Positions 17,676 to 27,047 of a stretch of DNA of 64,000 bases are shown here, piece by piece (positions within the stretch are counted from its first letter, which is position 1; each line of letters opens with the position of its first letter). The position numbers and the translations under genes are program-made. The DNA is from Methylomicrobium sp051061015 (GTDB lineage Bacteria > Pseudomonadota > Gammaproteobacteria > Methylococcales > Methylomonadaceae). The notes below the pieces were generated by a model, which was given only the letters and a program-made list of their open reading frames with translations, made no database searches and was not told where the DNA came from. The stretch is from contig JBPFEG010000088.1 of NCBI GenBank assembly GCA_051061015.1, positions 186,001-250,000 of the forward strand, written 5' to 3'.

Positions 17676-20363
17676 ATGTCTTCCACAAACCTCGTACAAA
17701 AAACCATCTCATCTGTTGGAAACCGCATCCTCGGCAACCCCTTCAAAACCTTCCTGATCATCTGCGCGCTGGTGGGGCTGGTGGTGCACTATATTTCGGG
17801 CAATTTGAGCATCAATACTGATACCGCTGAGCTGATCGCGCCCGATGCGCCGTTTCAACAAAACCGACGCAAGTTCGAACAGAACTTTTCCAAGGATTTG
17901 CATACGCTGTTGCTGGTAGTCGAATCGGACGTGCCGGAGCTGACCAAATCGGCGACCAAACGTCTGGGCCGGCTGTTGAGCGCGGACAAGGTCCACTATG
18001 ATTCGGTGTATGTTCCGAACGACAATGAATATTTCCACCGCAACGGCCTGCTCTATCTCGAACAGAACGACCTGCAGACCCTCTCGAACAGCCTGTCGCA
18101 GGCCCAGCCTTTCATCGGCCGGATCTCAAAAGAACCGAATCTGACCGGCTTTTTCTCGATTCTCGAAGATGCGCTGACCTCGGCGAACAAGGACCAGTCT
18201 GTGCCGATCGATCTGACCTCGCTAATCGATAAAATCAATGCCGCCCTGCATAAGCGGATCAATGGCGAGGACGGCCTGTTGTCATGGGAAAACCTGATCG
18301 CCGAGCAAAAAATCACCAAGGCGAGCGAGAACAAAGGCTTCATCAATGTGCTGCCTAAATTCGATTACACCTCGATACGGCCGGCCGAAAACGCGATCGA
18401 AGCGATCAGAAAGGCTGCCGATTCGATTCAGGAACCGAATCTTCCGAAAGTCAAGGTCTGGGTCACCGGCGAAGTCGGGCTCGAAGACGACGAACTCCTG
18501 GGCATGAGCACAGGCACGTTTAACGCGAGTATTTTCTCGGTTGTATTGGTGTTTGCGATTCTGCTGACGGCTTATCGTTCGCTTGCCTTGACGTTAGCGA
18601 CACTTTTCACCCTGGCGTTAGGCATGGTCTTTTGCGGAGGATTTGCCGCATTTTCGGTCAAGGAACTGAATCTGATTTCGGTCGCCTTCGCGGTTTCGAA
18701 TATTGGTCTCGGAGTCGAGTACGCGATCCATTTCTGTTTGCGCTACCGGGACAACCTGACCCACCATATCGACCGGGTCCGCGCGATCCGGAGCACCTTG
18801 CTCAGCACCAGCCCCTCGCTGTTATTGTGCGCCGGCACCACCGCAATCGGTCTCTATGCCTTCATTCCGACCGATTATCGCGGCGTTTCCGAGCTCGGTC
18901 TTTTGGCAGGCACCAGCTTGTTTATCTGCCTGTTGGTCACGCTGACCGTCTTGCCGTTGCTGCTTAAATTCGTGCCGGTTTCAGTACCCGAGGAGTCGCC
19001 CAACACCCATCCGGGGCTAGCCAGACTGGGCGAAAAGCTGGCCAACTTGACGCTGCATTACGCGAAACCGATCGGAATCGGAACCGTGGTGCTGACCGTC
19101 TTATCAATCATTCTGGTGTTCAATGTCAAAACCGATTTCAATCCTCTGAACCTGCGCGACCCGAAGACCGAATCGGTCATTGCGTTCAAGAGTCTGATGC
19201 ATGACAAGGAGACTTCGCCGATGACCCTGACGGTCCTCGCCTCAAGTGCGGACGAAGCCAAAGCATTGCAGCAGCATCTCATGAAAATCGATACGGTCGA
19301 CAAAACGATCAGCCTGTTCGACTTCGTACCGGACAATCAGGAGGACAAACTGGCGATCATCGACGAAATCGCTCTGATGCTCGGCGCCCAGCCGCAACGC
19401 TTTCCCGAACTGCAGCCGGATCCTGCGCCCGAAAACGGCATCCAGAAACTGATAAAAGCGATCGACACAGTGCTCCCGACCAAAACGAACGCCAAGGAAA
19501 TCGAATCGCTGACGACCTTGCGGAAAGAACTGCGCGATATCCTGGTCGAACTCGATGCAAGGCAGCAGACCAGCCGCCACCAGTTCATCGAACAGGTGCA
19601 GATTACCTTGCTCGGCACACTGCCGAAAGTGATGAATGAGCTCTATGCGAGCCTGAACGCCAGCGAGGTCACCCTCGACGATGTGCCGCCGGACATCAAG
19701 GAAAGATGGCTCAGCAAAACGGGTCTGTACCGGATTCAGATCATGCCGAAGTACGATCTGAACAATCTCGACAATATGGCAAAGTTCATTACCGACGTGC
19801 AGGCGATCGCCCCGGAAACGACCGATTTACCGATCATGTATTGGGAATCAATGAAAGAAGTGATCAATGCCTTCCAGGAAGCGATTCTGATCGCACTGGT
19901 CACGATCGCCCTGCTGCTGATGGCGATTCGGCGCAATTTGATCGATACCCTGCTGGTGATGACTCCGCTGATTCTGGCCGGGCTCTTTACGATGGCCAGC
20001 ACGGTATTGACCGGCACGCCGATCAATTTCGCAAATATCATTGCCCTGCCGCTGCTGCTGGGCCTCGGTGTCGATAACGGCATTCATATGGTCGAAAAAC
20101 TGCACCACTCACTGTCGGAAGAACAAAACATCTACCAGTCGAGTACCGCCCGGGCGATGTTTTACGGCGCACTGACCACCGCGTCGAGCTTTGCGGGTCT
20201 GGCGTTTTCGCCGCATCAGGGGATCGCGAGCATGGGTCTGGTGATTACGATCGGTATTTTCTGGATCATGACCAGCACGTTTGTGATCCTGCCTGCACTC
20301 AGTAAACTGGTCTTCAAACAAAGAGTAGGGCATCCGGCCATCAAGCTGTCTGAAACGGTCTAG
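17676..20363 (+). CDS. hpnN: MMPL/RND-family transporter, HpnN-like
   Basis: An 895-residue transporter has the RND layout with two homologous halves. Each half is a membrane helix followed by a large periplasmic domain and a bundle of five helices (first bundle about 285-430, second about 725-885). Visible features are the GLGVEYAIHFCLRYRDN and GLGVDNGIHMVEKLHHS helices, characteristic of MMPL proteins. Length and the SINTDTAELI...FQ start match the hopanoid-associated HpnN subfamily, which moves hopanoids to the outer membrane. The specific assignment is inference, since no hpn gene is adjacent. It follows apbE by 26 bp. Confidence 0.72.
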   Translation: MSSTNLVQKTISSVGNRILGNPFKTFLIICALVGLVVHYISGNLSINTDTAELIAPDAPFQQNRRKFEQNFSKDLHTLLLVVESDVPELTKSATKRLGRLLSADKVHYDSVYVPNDNEYFHRNGLLYLEQNDLQTLSNSLSQAQPFIGRISKEPNLTGFFSILEDALTSANKDQSVPIDLTSLIDKINAALHKRINGEDGLLSWENLIAEQKITKASENKGFINVLPKFDYTSIRPAENAIEAIRKAADSIQEPNLPKVKVWVTGEVGLEDDELLGMSTGTFNASIFSVVLVFAILLTAYRSLALTLATLFTLALGMVFCGGFAAFSVKELNLISVAFAVSNIGLGVEYAIHFCLRYRDNLTHHIDRVRAIRSTLLSTSPSLLLCAGTTAIGLYAFIPTDYRGVSELGLLAGTSLFICLLVTLTVLPLLLKFVPVSVPEESPNTHPGLARLGEKLANLTLHYAKPIGIGTVVLTVLSIILVFNVKTDFNPLNLRDPKTESVIAFKSLMHDKETSPMTLTVLASSADEAKALQQHLMKIDTVDKTISLFDFVPDNQEDKLAIIDEIALMLGAQPQRFPELQPDPAPENGIQKLIKAIDTVLPTKTNAKEIESLTTLRKELRDILVELDARQQTSRHQFIEQVQITLLGTLPKVMNELYASLNASEVTLDDVPPDIKERWLSKTGLYRIQIMPKYDLNNLDNMAKFITDVQAIAPETTDLPIMYWESMKEVINAFQEAILIALVTIALLLMAIRRNLIDTLLVMTPLILAGLFTMASTVLTGTPINFANIIALPLLLGLGVDNGIHMVEKLHHSLSEEQNIYQSSTARAMFYGALTTASSFAGLAFSPHQGIASMGLVITIGIFWIMTSTFVILPALSKLVFKQRVGHPAIKLSETV

Positions 20364-20440
20364 CCGAACAAACGACTAAAGAGAGGCTCCGCTTTTTTAC
20401 CCCCCATTCGCCGCAGAGTGGCCTACGGAGAAGATAAATT

Positions 20441-21082
20441 ATGCTCGACTATACCGACTATATAAAAATCTTCATTACTCTGTTGGCGGTGGTCGATCCG
20501 ATCGGCGTCATGCCGATCATCGCCGGCCTGACCGCGCAAGGCAGCCGGGCCGATCTGAATTCGATCGCCGGCACCGCCGCGTTGGCGGTCGCGGCGATCC
20601 TCTTGATCTCGCTGTTCGTCGGCGAAGAGTTGCTCTATTTTTTCGGAATCAGCATCAGTTCCTTTAAAATCAGCGGCGGTATTTTGCTGATGCTGATGGC
20701 CCTCGCGATGTTGCAGGCCAAAACCAGCGAAATGGTGCAAAACCGGCAGGAAGCGGAGGCGCTGGAATACCCGCGCTCGCTCGCGATCGTACCGCTGTCA
20801 ATCCCCCTTTTGGCCGGTCCCGGCGCGATCAGTGCGGTGATCCTGTATGCGCAAATGAGCGACAGTATCGAACATTATCTGCTGATCAGTCTCGACATTC
20901 TCGCCGTCGTGCTGATCTTATGGATAGTCATCCGTTTTATCCCCTGGCTAACCCGGCATCTGGGACAGACCGGCATCAATGTATTCACCCGGCTGATGGG
21001 TTTGATCCTGTCAGCGCTGGCGATCGAGTTCATGGCAAGCGGTTTGAAAGGTCTATTCCCCATTTTATCGACTCATTCCTGA
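20441..21082 (+). CDS. MarC family integral membrane protein
   Basis: The 213-residue protein has about six predicted helices and the MarC hallmarks: VVDPIGVMPIIAGLT near the N-terminus, SFKISGGILLMLMALAML, and PLSIPLLAGPGAISAVI. MarC proteins are widespread membrane proteins whose function is not settled; an early link to multiple antibiotic resistance was not confirmed. GGAG lies about 10 bases before the ATG. Its stop is followed after 5 bp by the corA start, so the two are probably co-transcribed. Confidence 0.9.
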   Translation: MLDYTDYIKIFITLLAVVDPIGVMPIIAGLTAQGSRADLNSIAGTAALAVAAILLISLFVGEELLYFFGISISSFKISGGILLMLMALAMLQAKTSEMVQNRQEAEALEYPRSLAIVPLSIPLLAGPGAISAVILYAQMSDSIEHYLLISLDILAVVLILWIVIRFIPWLTRHLGQTGINVFTRLMGLILSALAIEFMASGLKGLFPILSTHS

Positions 21083-21087
21083 CTCTC

Positions 21088-22152
21088 ATGATCGAATCGT
21101 TAAGCTATGCCTCCGAAAAATCCGGGATGCCACCCGGTTCGCTGGTGCATGTCGGCGATGTGCATGATCACATCCAGAGCATCACCGCAATCAATTACAA
21201 TGCCTCGACGCTCGAAAAACGCACCCTCGCCTCGGTGGACGAGATTCTGCCGTACAATACGCCCGAAACGGTCACTTGGATCATCGTAAATGGCCTGCAG
21301 GACGTTTCGGTAATCGAGGCGGTTGGTCGGCATTTCAATATCCACGGCCTGGTGCTCGAAGATATCCTGAATACGCATCAACGCCCCAAATTCGAGGAAT
21401 TCGAGGATTATTTGTATATCGTGTTCAAGGCAATTACGTTGCAGAACGGCGACGGGTCGGTCGAATACGAACAAATCAGCCTGCTCCTGCTGAACAATAT
21501 CGTGTTTACCTTCAAGGAAAAGCCCGACGATATTCTGGACCCGGTCATCAATCGGCTGAATATTCCGCAAAGCCATATCCGTACGCAGGGCGGCGATTAT
21601 CTGGCCTATGTGATCATGGATAGAGTGATCGACGAGTATTTCACGCTGCAGGATACTTTTGACGAACTGATCGAAACAGTCGAAGACGAACTGTTGACCA
21701 ACCCGGCCCAGCGCACGTTAAGCTCGATCCAGAAAATCAAACGCGAACTGATTTATCTGAGACGTTCCATCTCGCCGCTTAGGGAAATGCTCGCCGCGAT
21801 TCATCGCAGCGAGTCTCCCCTCCTGAGCCAGCGCACCAAACGGGATTTCACCGATGTCTACGATCACGCGATAAGGGTCATCGAAGCGCTGGAATCCTAC
21901 CGTGACCTGGTCTCCGGCATGCTGGACATTTATCTGTCCAGCATCAGCAACAAAATGAACGAAACGATGAAGGTGCTGACCGTGTTCTCGACGCTGTTCA
22001 TCCCGCTGACCTTCATCGCCGGTGTGTACGGGATGAATTTCGACTATATGCCCGAACTAAGATGGAAATGGGGCTATCCGGCTTTATGGGGGGTCTTTAT
22101 CGCCATCTCGGGCGTGCTGCTGATGTTTTTCAGGAAACGCAAGTGGCTTTAA
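21088..22152 (+). CDS. corA: Magnesium/cobalt transporter CorA
   Basis: CorA is a pentameric Mg2+ channel of the inner membrane. The 354-residue product has a long cytoplasmic N-terminal domain and a coiled helix (about 190-285). Two C-terminal helices are joined by the signature YGMNFDYMPEL, which carries the GMN selectivity motif, and the tail is basic (FRKRKWL). The frame is open far upstream inside marC, but the ATG at 21088, just 5 bp after the marC stop, gives the expected length (MIESLSYASE). It converges with glpD across 30 bases that include a short GCCTG/CAGGC inverted repeat. Confidence 0.94.
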   Translation: MIESLSYASEKSGMPPGSLVHVGDVHDHIQSITAINYNASTLEKRTLASVDEILPYNTPETVTWIIVNGLQDVSVIEAVGRHFNIHGLVLEDILNTHQRPKFEEFEDYLYIVFKAITLQNGDGSVEYEQISLLLLNNIVFTFKEKPDDILDPVINRLNIPQSHIRTQGGDYLAYVIMDRVIDEYFTLQDTFDELIETVEDELLTNPAQRTLSSIQKIKRELIYLRRSISPLREMLAAIHRSESPLLSQRTKRDFTDVYDHAIRVIEALESYRDLVSGMLDIYLSSISNKMNETMKVLTVFSTLFIPLTFIAGVYGMNFDYMPELRWKWGYPALWGVFIAISGVLLMFFRKRKWL

Positions 22153-22182
22153 GCCTGGATTAGCGCCTTTTACAGGCATCCG

Positions 22183-23772
22183 CTAAAATTCGTGCGTACC
22201 CTGCAGAGACTGACATTCCGACTCGATCCGTTCCCGATCCCAGCCTAAAACCGGCGCGACAAGCACGGCAATCCGCCGCACATCTTCCGGCTTCAGTTTC
22301 GCCAGAATCAGCAACGGCAGCCTGCGCCGGAGCAAGTCTTCGAGATGCACTACCATTTCGGTGCGCGCACAGAACAGCAAGTCGGCCACGATAAAAGGCG
22401 CCTCCGGAATGATCCGCTCTGCCGATTCGGACTGCTGCTCGCATAGAGCAAAAATACCTTCGACGCGGTTTCCGTGGCGGAAAAGCAGCCATTCAGCGCT
22501 TTCGCTGTCGATGCCCAACGCCAGGGCGCGTCGGGTCATCGCTTCAGACCAGGCCGAAAAACCGGGCTCCGGCGCCCAAGGCAGCGGCTTGCCGAAAGTC
22601 TCGCAGGCCCTCTGTCTGCCCAAATTGTTGCAAACCTGGTCGACAATCTGCGCCGCGTCGCTTCTGGCCGAAGTCAGCTTACCGCCGATCGAAGTCAATA
22701 GCCCGTTCGGCGCCGCGTGCAATTCCCAATCGCGACTGACTGCCGAGGGTGATGATTTGTCGCTTTGCTTCAGCACCCGCAATCCGGCGAAACTGCCAAT
22801 GATGTCCTCTCTCGTCCAATGCCGGTTTCTGGCCAGATGATTAACTTCGTTTAGCAAATAGTCGATGTCCCCCGCCTCGACCTTGACTGCGTTAATATCG
22901 CCCGCATAATCGGTATCGGTCGTACCGACCAGTGTCCGGTCATACCAGGGAATCATGAAAAAAACCCGCCCGTCGGCCTTCGCGTTCAGCAATAACGCTT
23001 CCTTGTGGAGTATCTTAGGCAGAATCAGATGCACGCCCTTGCTCAAACGGTAATGGCGTGTGCCGTGCAGTAACAAACTGGCCCATTGTCCGGCCGTATT
23101 CACAAATTGCTTCGCCCGGACATGAATACTTGCGCCGGTGATTTGATCCGTCACCCTGGCGCCAGAAAGCTTGCCGTTCTGCTCCAGAAAATCGCCTGCC
23201 TTGCAATAATTGACGCAGATCGCGCCGGCGTTTGCGGCTCCCGCCACCAGTTCCAGCACCAGGCGCGCATCATCGGTCTGCGCATCGAGATAGGTAAACC
23301 CGGCCTTCAGGCCGTCGCTACGCAAGAATGGAAAGCGCTCCGCAAATCGGCGCTCCCCATAATGATGAAAACCCTGTTCGCCGCCGATCGATCCAGCGAG
23401 CCCGTCGTACAGCGTCAGGCCGAGCGCCAGCCGAAAACGGCCCAGCCGGCTGCCCTGGTAGACCGGCACGCCGAAACGCAAAGGCCGCACCCGATGCGGC
23501 GCGGCGGCCAATAGCATCTGCCGTTCGGCCAGCGTTTTGCGCACCAGTTTGAAGTCGAAATTTTCGAGATAGCGAAGTCCTCCGTGCACCAGCTTGCTCG
23601 AAGCGCTGGACGTTGCATTCGCCCAGTCGCCTTGGTCAACGAGGGCGACCTTCAATCCGCGCAAAGCTGCATCGTACGCGGTCCATGCGCCGTAAATGCC
23701 GCCTCCGCAAATCAGCACGTCGAATGTCTGCCCATCCAATCGGGAAAAATCCCGCACCATCATTTGCTTCAT
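22183..23772 (-). CDS. glpD: Glycerol-3-phosphate dehydrogenase (FAD, GlpD type)
   Basis: This 529-residue flavoprotein oxidises sn-glycerol-3-phosphate to dihydroxyacetone phosphate at the inner membrane and passes electrons to quinone. The FAD-binding Rossmann motif is at about residues 18-30 (VLICGGGIYGAWTAYDAALRG). It is followed by SSKLVHGGLRYLE, typical of GlpD, and a C-terminal helical domain (about 390-525). The start is ambiguous: GAGGAA abuts the first ATG at 23772, while in-frame ATGs three and four codons later have a better spacing. No glpF, glpK or glpR gene is in the window. A 28-bp inverted repeat lies just upstream. Confidence 0.93.
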   Translation of the reverse strand: MKQMMVRDFSRLDGQTFDVLICGGGIYGAWTAYDAALRGLKVALVDQGDWANATSSASSKLVHGGLRYLENFDFKLVRKTLAERQMLLAAAPHRVRPLRFGVPVYQGSRLGRFRLALGLTLYDGLAGSIGGEQGFHHYGERRFAERFPFLRSDGLKAGFTYLDAQTDDARLVLELVAGAANAGAICVNYCKAGDFLEQNGKLSGARVTDQITGASIHVRAKQFVNTAGQWASLLLHGTRHYRLSKGVHLILPKILHKEALLLNAKADGRVFFMIPWYDRTLVGTTDTDYAGDINAVKVEAGDIDYLLNEVNHLARNRHWTREDIIGSFAGLRVLKQSDKSSPSAVSRDWELHAAPNGLLTSIGGKLTSARSDAAQIVDQVCNNLGRQRACETFGKPLPWAPEPGFSAWSEAMTRRALALGIDSESAEWLLFRHGNRVEGIFALCEQQSESAERIIPEAPFIVADLLFCARTEMVVHLEDLLRRRLPLLILAKLKPEDVRRIAVLVAPVLGWDRERIESECQSLQGTHEF

Positions 23773-23814
23773 TTCCTCGGCCGTAAATTCATCATAATTG
23801 TTGCCGCGAATTGT

Positions 23815-23907
23815 CCACGAAAAACGCGAAAAGCACGAAAGATTTCATAGCACAATCGATTCAACCGCTGCTTTTCGTGTCTTTCGTGCTTTTCGCGTTT
23901 TTCGTGG
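23815..23907. repeat. Perfect 28-bp inverted repeat between glpD and comF
   Basis: Bases 23815-23842 (beginning CCACGAAAAACGCG) are the exact reverse complement of 23880-23907, with a 37-base loop. The arms are themselves made of the short units CACGAAA and CGCGAAAA. It fills most of the gap between the comF stop and the glpD start. It could end comF transcription, and its left arm abuts a possible -35 (TGGACA on the minus strand) of glpD. It resembles a dispersed intergenic repeat rather than coding DNA. Confidence 0.8.
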
Positions 23908-23925
23908 CATACTGAGCAAGCCGCA

Positions 23926-24654
23926 TCAGGCGCGGGCGCAAACCCAGACATCGACGCGCTCGACCCCATGCCGTTTAAGCAGCACAGCCATTTCATGTGC
24001 GGTAGAACCGGTCGTCAGCACATCGTCGAGAATCGCGACATGACGATAGGGAACCGGCCTGACCAGTTCAAACGCATTTTTGATGTTCCTCTGCCGCTGC
24101 CTGGACGACAAGCCGGCTTGATGCGGCGTATTGCGCCGTCTTCGACAACAACTCAAATCAACCGGAACACCGATTTCGGCAGATACCGATCTCGCGATTT
24201 CGATTGACTGATTGAAGCCGCGCTCCCGGTACCGGACCTTGTGCAGAGGCACCGGCAGAATACAATCAGGCATCATCACGTTCTGGTTGATCTGCTCTAT
24301 CAGCAATTGGCCGAGCAGACGCGCATGGGCATGGCGAGCACTGAATTTCAAACCGGTGATCAAATGGCACATGCCCTCCTGGTACAGAAAAGGCGCATGG
24401 ACTTTATCGAACGCAGGCGGACGGCTGACGCAACGGCCGCAGATCCGGTCCGCATCGGCGGCAGCCAGCGGATTCGCGCAGTGCGGGCAACAGCAGGCAT
24501 TAACCGGCAATTGATCCTGGCACGGGGCACAAAGGTCACGTCCCGCCTGCCCCGGGTTCCCGCACAGGATACAGGTTGGAGGAAACAGCAGTTGCTGTAT
24601 AATATCGAGCCAGTTGTTCACCATTTTTAGATGAATGGGTTGATCAGTTTTCAA
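23926..24654 (-). CDS. comF: ComF family phosphoribosyltransferase-like protein
   Basis: The product of up to 242 residues has an N-terminal four-cysteine zinc region (CILCGNPG, CAPC, CCCPHCANP, CGRC) and a C-terminal phosphoribosyltransferase fold with the PRPP loop AILDDVLTTGSTAHEM. ComF is needed for DNA uptake in competent bacteria; in gammaproteobacteria it is regularly found divergent from bioB, as here. Two starts are possible. The TTG at 24654 has GGAG 8 bases upstream, whereas the ATG at 24624 (MVNNWLDII) matches the usual family N-terminus but has no visible ribosome binding site. The stop is followed by the 28-bp inverted repeat. Confidence 0.9.
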   Translation of the reverse strand: MKTDQPIHLKMVNNWLDIIQQLLFPPTCILCGNPGQAGRDLCAPCQDQLPVNACCCPHCANPLAAADADRICGRCVSRPPAFDKVHAPFLYQEGMCHLITGLKFSARHAHARLLGQLLIEQINQNVMMPDCILPVPLHKVRYRERGFNQSIEIARSVSAEIGVPVDLSCCRRRRNTPHQAGLSSRQRQRNIKNAFELVRPVPYRHVAILDDVLTTGSTAHEMAVLLKRHGVERVDVWVCARA

Positions 24655-24662
24655 TTACCCAA

Positions 24663-24670
24663 CTCCGGAG
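24663..24670. promoter_or_regulatory. Palindromic ribosome binding site shared by bioB and comF
   Basis: CTCCGGAG reads GGAG on both strands. It sits 9 bases before the bioB ATG and 8 bases before the upstream TTG start of comF, so each divergent transcript could use it. Confidence 0.4.
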
Positions 24671-24679
24671 ATTTTTTGC

Positions 24680-25681
24680 ATGACCGCCCATCCTGCCGCC
24701 ACCGCCCTGCAAGCAGCCGCGCCGGTTCGCCATGACTGGCAACTCGTTGAAGTACAGGCATTATTCGCATTGCCTTTCAACGATCTGATCTTCAAGGCCC
24801 AATGCGCACACCGGGCCTATTTCGATCCGAACGAAGTACAGGTCAGCAGCCTCTTGAGCATCAAAACCGGCTCCTGTTCAGAAGATTGCGGCTATTGCCC
24901 GCAAAGCGCCCGCTACGACACCGGTCTGAAGCCGGAGGCGTTGATGCCGGTCGAAGACGTGCTGAAAGCCGCAGAGCGGGCTAAAGCAGAAGGCGCGAGC
25001 CGTTTCTGCATGGGCGCGGCCTGGCGCAAGCCGAAAGACAAGGATATTGAGAGAGTAGTCGAAATGGTGCAGGGCGTCAAAGCGCTGGGTATGGAAACCT
25101 GCGTCACGCTCGGGATGCTGACCGACGAACAGACCGCGCGCCTGAAGGAAGGTGGTCTCGATTACTACAATCACAACCTCGACACTTCCGAAGAATATTA
25201 TTCCGAAGTAATCACGACCCGGACTTACCAGGATCGCCTCGACACGCTCGCGCGCGTCCGCGAAGCCGGCATCAACGTCTGCTGCGGCGGCATTGTCGGG
25301 ATGGGCGAGAGCGACGGCGACCGCTCCAAACTGCTGATCGAGCTGGCCAACCTGCCGGCGCATCCGGAAAGCGTGCCGATTAACATGCTGGTACAGGTCG
25401 AAGGCACGCCGTTGATGGGCACCGAAGCGCTGGATCCGTTCGTGTTCATCCGGACAATCGCGGTCGCGCGGATCATGATGCCGAAATCGCGGGTGCGTCT
25501 GTCCGCAGGAAGAACCGGCATGAGCGACGAGATGCAGGCTTTGTGCTTCCTGGCTGGTGCGAACTCGATCTTCTACGGCGACAAGCTGCTGACCACCGAC
25601 AACCCGATGACGAACCACGACAAAACGTTGTTCGACCGGCTCGGCGTGCACATGGGCGGCTCGAGCTACGCACATCAATAA
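24680..25681 (+). CDS. bioB: Biotin synthase
   Basis: BioB is the radical-SAM enzyme that inserts sulfur into dethiobiotin. The 333-residue protein has the radical-SAM cluster cysteines C66, C70 and C73 (CSEDCGYCPQ). It also shows the family segments YYNHNLDTSEEYY, CCGGIVGMGE and NMLVQVEGTPL, and the YGDKLLTT end motif. The ATG has a good GGAG. It is the first gene of the biotin operon and is divergent from comF, whose start lies only about 25-55 bp away. No BirA-type operator palindrome is recognisable in that short gap. Confidence 0.97.
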   Translation: MTAHPAATALQAAAPVRHDWQLVEVQALFALPFNDLIFKAQCAHRAYFDPNEVQVSSLLSIKTGSCSEDCGYCPQSARYDTGLKPEALMPVEDVLKAAERAKAEGASRFCMGAAWRKPKDKDIERVVEMVQGVKALGMETCVTLGMLTDEQTARLKEGGLDYYNHNLDTSEEYYSEVITTRTYQDRLDTLARVREAGINVCCGGIVGMGESDGDRSKLLIELANLPAHPESVPINMLVQVEGTPLMGTEALDPFVFIRTIAVARIMMPKSRVRLSAGRTGMSDEMQALCFLAGANSIFYGDKLLTTDNPMTNHDKTLFDRLGVHMGGSSYAHQ

Positions 25682-25842
25682 TTATCCTCGTTTCGGCTCC
25701 GAAAATAGACAGGTTGGATTATTGGCAACCCACCATTTAAGATACTCATGCGGGCGTGTTAACACCTTTAACTCAGCCAAGTTTGCAGTCCGGCGGGGTT
25801 TCAGGCTTCGCCCTGCTCAAGACCTGCTCCGTTGATTTTCGA

Positions 25843-27009
25843 ATGAACCCCTTTCAAAATTACGCCGAAAACATCCTCGATACCGTTGCTGAACAAGGTT
25901 TATACCGCAGGCGGCAGATCGTGGTTTCGCCCCAGGGCGTACAACTGACAGCCGACGGCCGCGAGCTGATCAATTTTTGCAGCAATGATTATCTGGGCCT
26001 TGCGAACCACCCCGAGGTAATCCGTGCGTTCAAAAACGCCGTCGACCGCTACGGCGTCGGCAGCGGCTCGGCACATCTGGTCTGTGGCCACAGCACCGCG
26101 CACCACGCGCTCGAAGAGGAACTGGCCGAATTTACCGGCCGCGGCCGGGCCTTGTTGTTTTCGACCGGCTATATGGCGAACCTCGGCGCGATTTCCGCTC
26201 TGGTCGATAGCCGCGATACGGTAATCGAGGACCGCCTGAACCATGCCTCGCTGATCGACGGTGGGCTATTGTCCGGCGCGCGCTTCAAGCGCTATCGGCA
26301 TGCCGATCTCGAACACCTGACGCACACGCTCGATGCCGCGAGCGGTAAAAAACTGATCGTGACCGACGGCGTCTTCAGCATGGACGGCGACCTGGTACCG
26401 CTTCCGGCTATCGCGAAACTTGCGCAAGGCCGCGATGCCTGGCTGATGGTCGACGATGCGCACGGGCTCGGCGTGCTGGGCGAACGGGGCGGCGGCGTGC
26501 TCGAACATTACGGACTGACCCAAACCGATGTGGCAGTGCTGGTCGGCACGCTGGGCAAGGCTTTCGGCACCTTCGGCGCGTTTGTGGCCGGGCCCGAAAC
26601 CCTAATCGAACTTTTGATCCAGAAAGCGCGAACCTACATTTACACCACTGCCTCCCCCCCCGCGGTCGCGGAGGCTACGCGCGCGAGCCTGAAGGTTGTC
26701 CGTACCGAAAGCTGGCGGCGGGACAAGCTGAAACAGTTGACGGAACGCTTCCGCCAAGGCGCCGAACAGATCGGTCTCGAATTGATGCCGTCGTTCTCGC
26801 CAATCCAGCCGATTCTGATCGGCGACAGCCGGAAAGCCACCGCGATCAGTGAAGAATTGCAAAAGGCCGGTTTTTTAGTCAGCGCAATCCGGCCGCCGAC
26901 CGTGCCGCAAGGCAGCGCGCGGCTCAGAGTCACGTTTTCCGCGGCGCATGAAGAAGCCCAGGTCGACAGGCTGCTGAATGAGCTGGACAAACTCAAGGGC
27001 TTGGCATGA
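25843..27009 (+). CDS. bioF: 8-amino-7-oxononanoate synthase
   Basis: BioF condenses pimeloyl-ACP/CoA with alanine using PLP. The 388-residue product from the ATG at 25843 has family length and the PLP lysine K239 in GTLGKAFGTFGAF. It also has FCSNDYLGL and the DDAHGLGVLGERGGG segment. An in-frame GTG at 25756 would add 29 residues of low-quality sequence and is rejected. The gap of about 160 bp after bioB is longer than the others in the operon and could carry an internal promoter, but none is evident. bioH follows after 38 bp. Confidence 0.96.
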   Translation: MNPFQNYAENILDTVAEQGLYRRRQIVVSPQGVQLTADGRELINFCSNDYLGLANHPEVIRAFKNAVDRYGVGSGSAHLVCGHSTAHHALEEELAEFTGRGRALLFSTGYMANLGAISALVDSRDTVIEDRLNHASLIDGGLLSGARFKRYRHADLEHLTHTLDAASGKKLIVTDGVFSMDGDLVPLPAIAKLAQGRDAWLMVDDAHGLGVLGERGGGVLEHYGLTQTDVAVLVGTLGKAFGTFGAFVAGPETLIELLIQKARTYIYTTASPPAVAEATRASLKVVRTESWRRDKLKQLTERFRQGAEQIGLELMPSFSPIQPILIGDSRKATAISEELQKAGFLVSAIRPPTVPQGSARLRVTFSAAHEEAQVDRLLNELDKLKGLA

Positions 27010-27047
27010 TGCGGCCATTGAGTCGTTACCGACACTGAAATGCTTTG

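Noticed and set aside
25756..25842. GTG start for bioF with 29 extra residues
   Set aside because: The extension does not resemble BioF, and the ATG at 25843 gives the family length.
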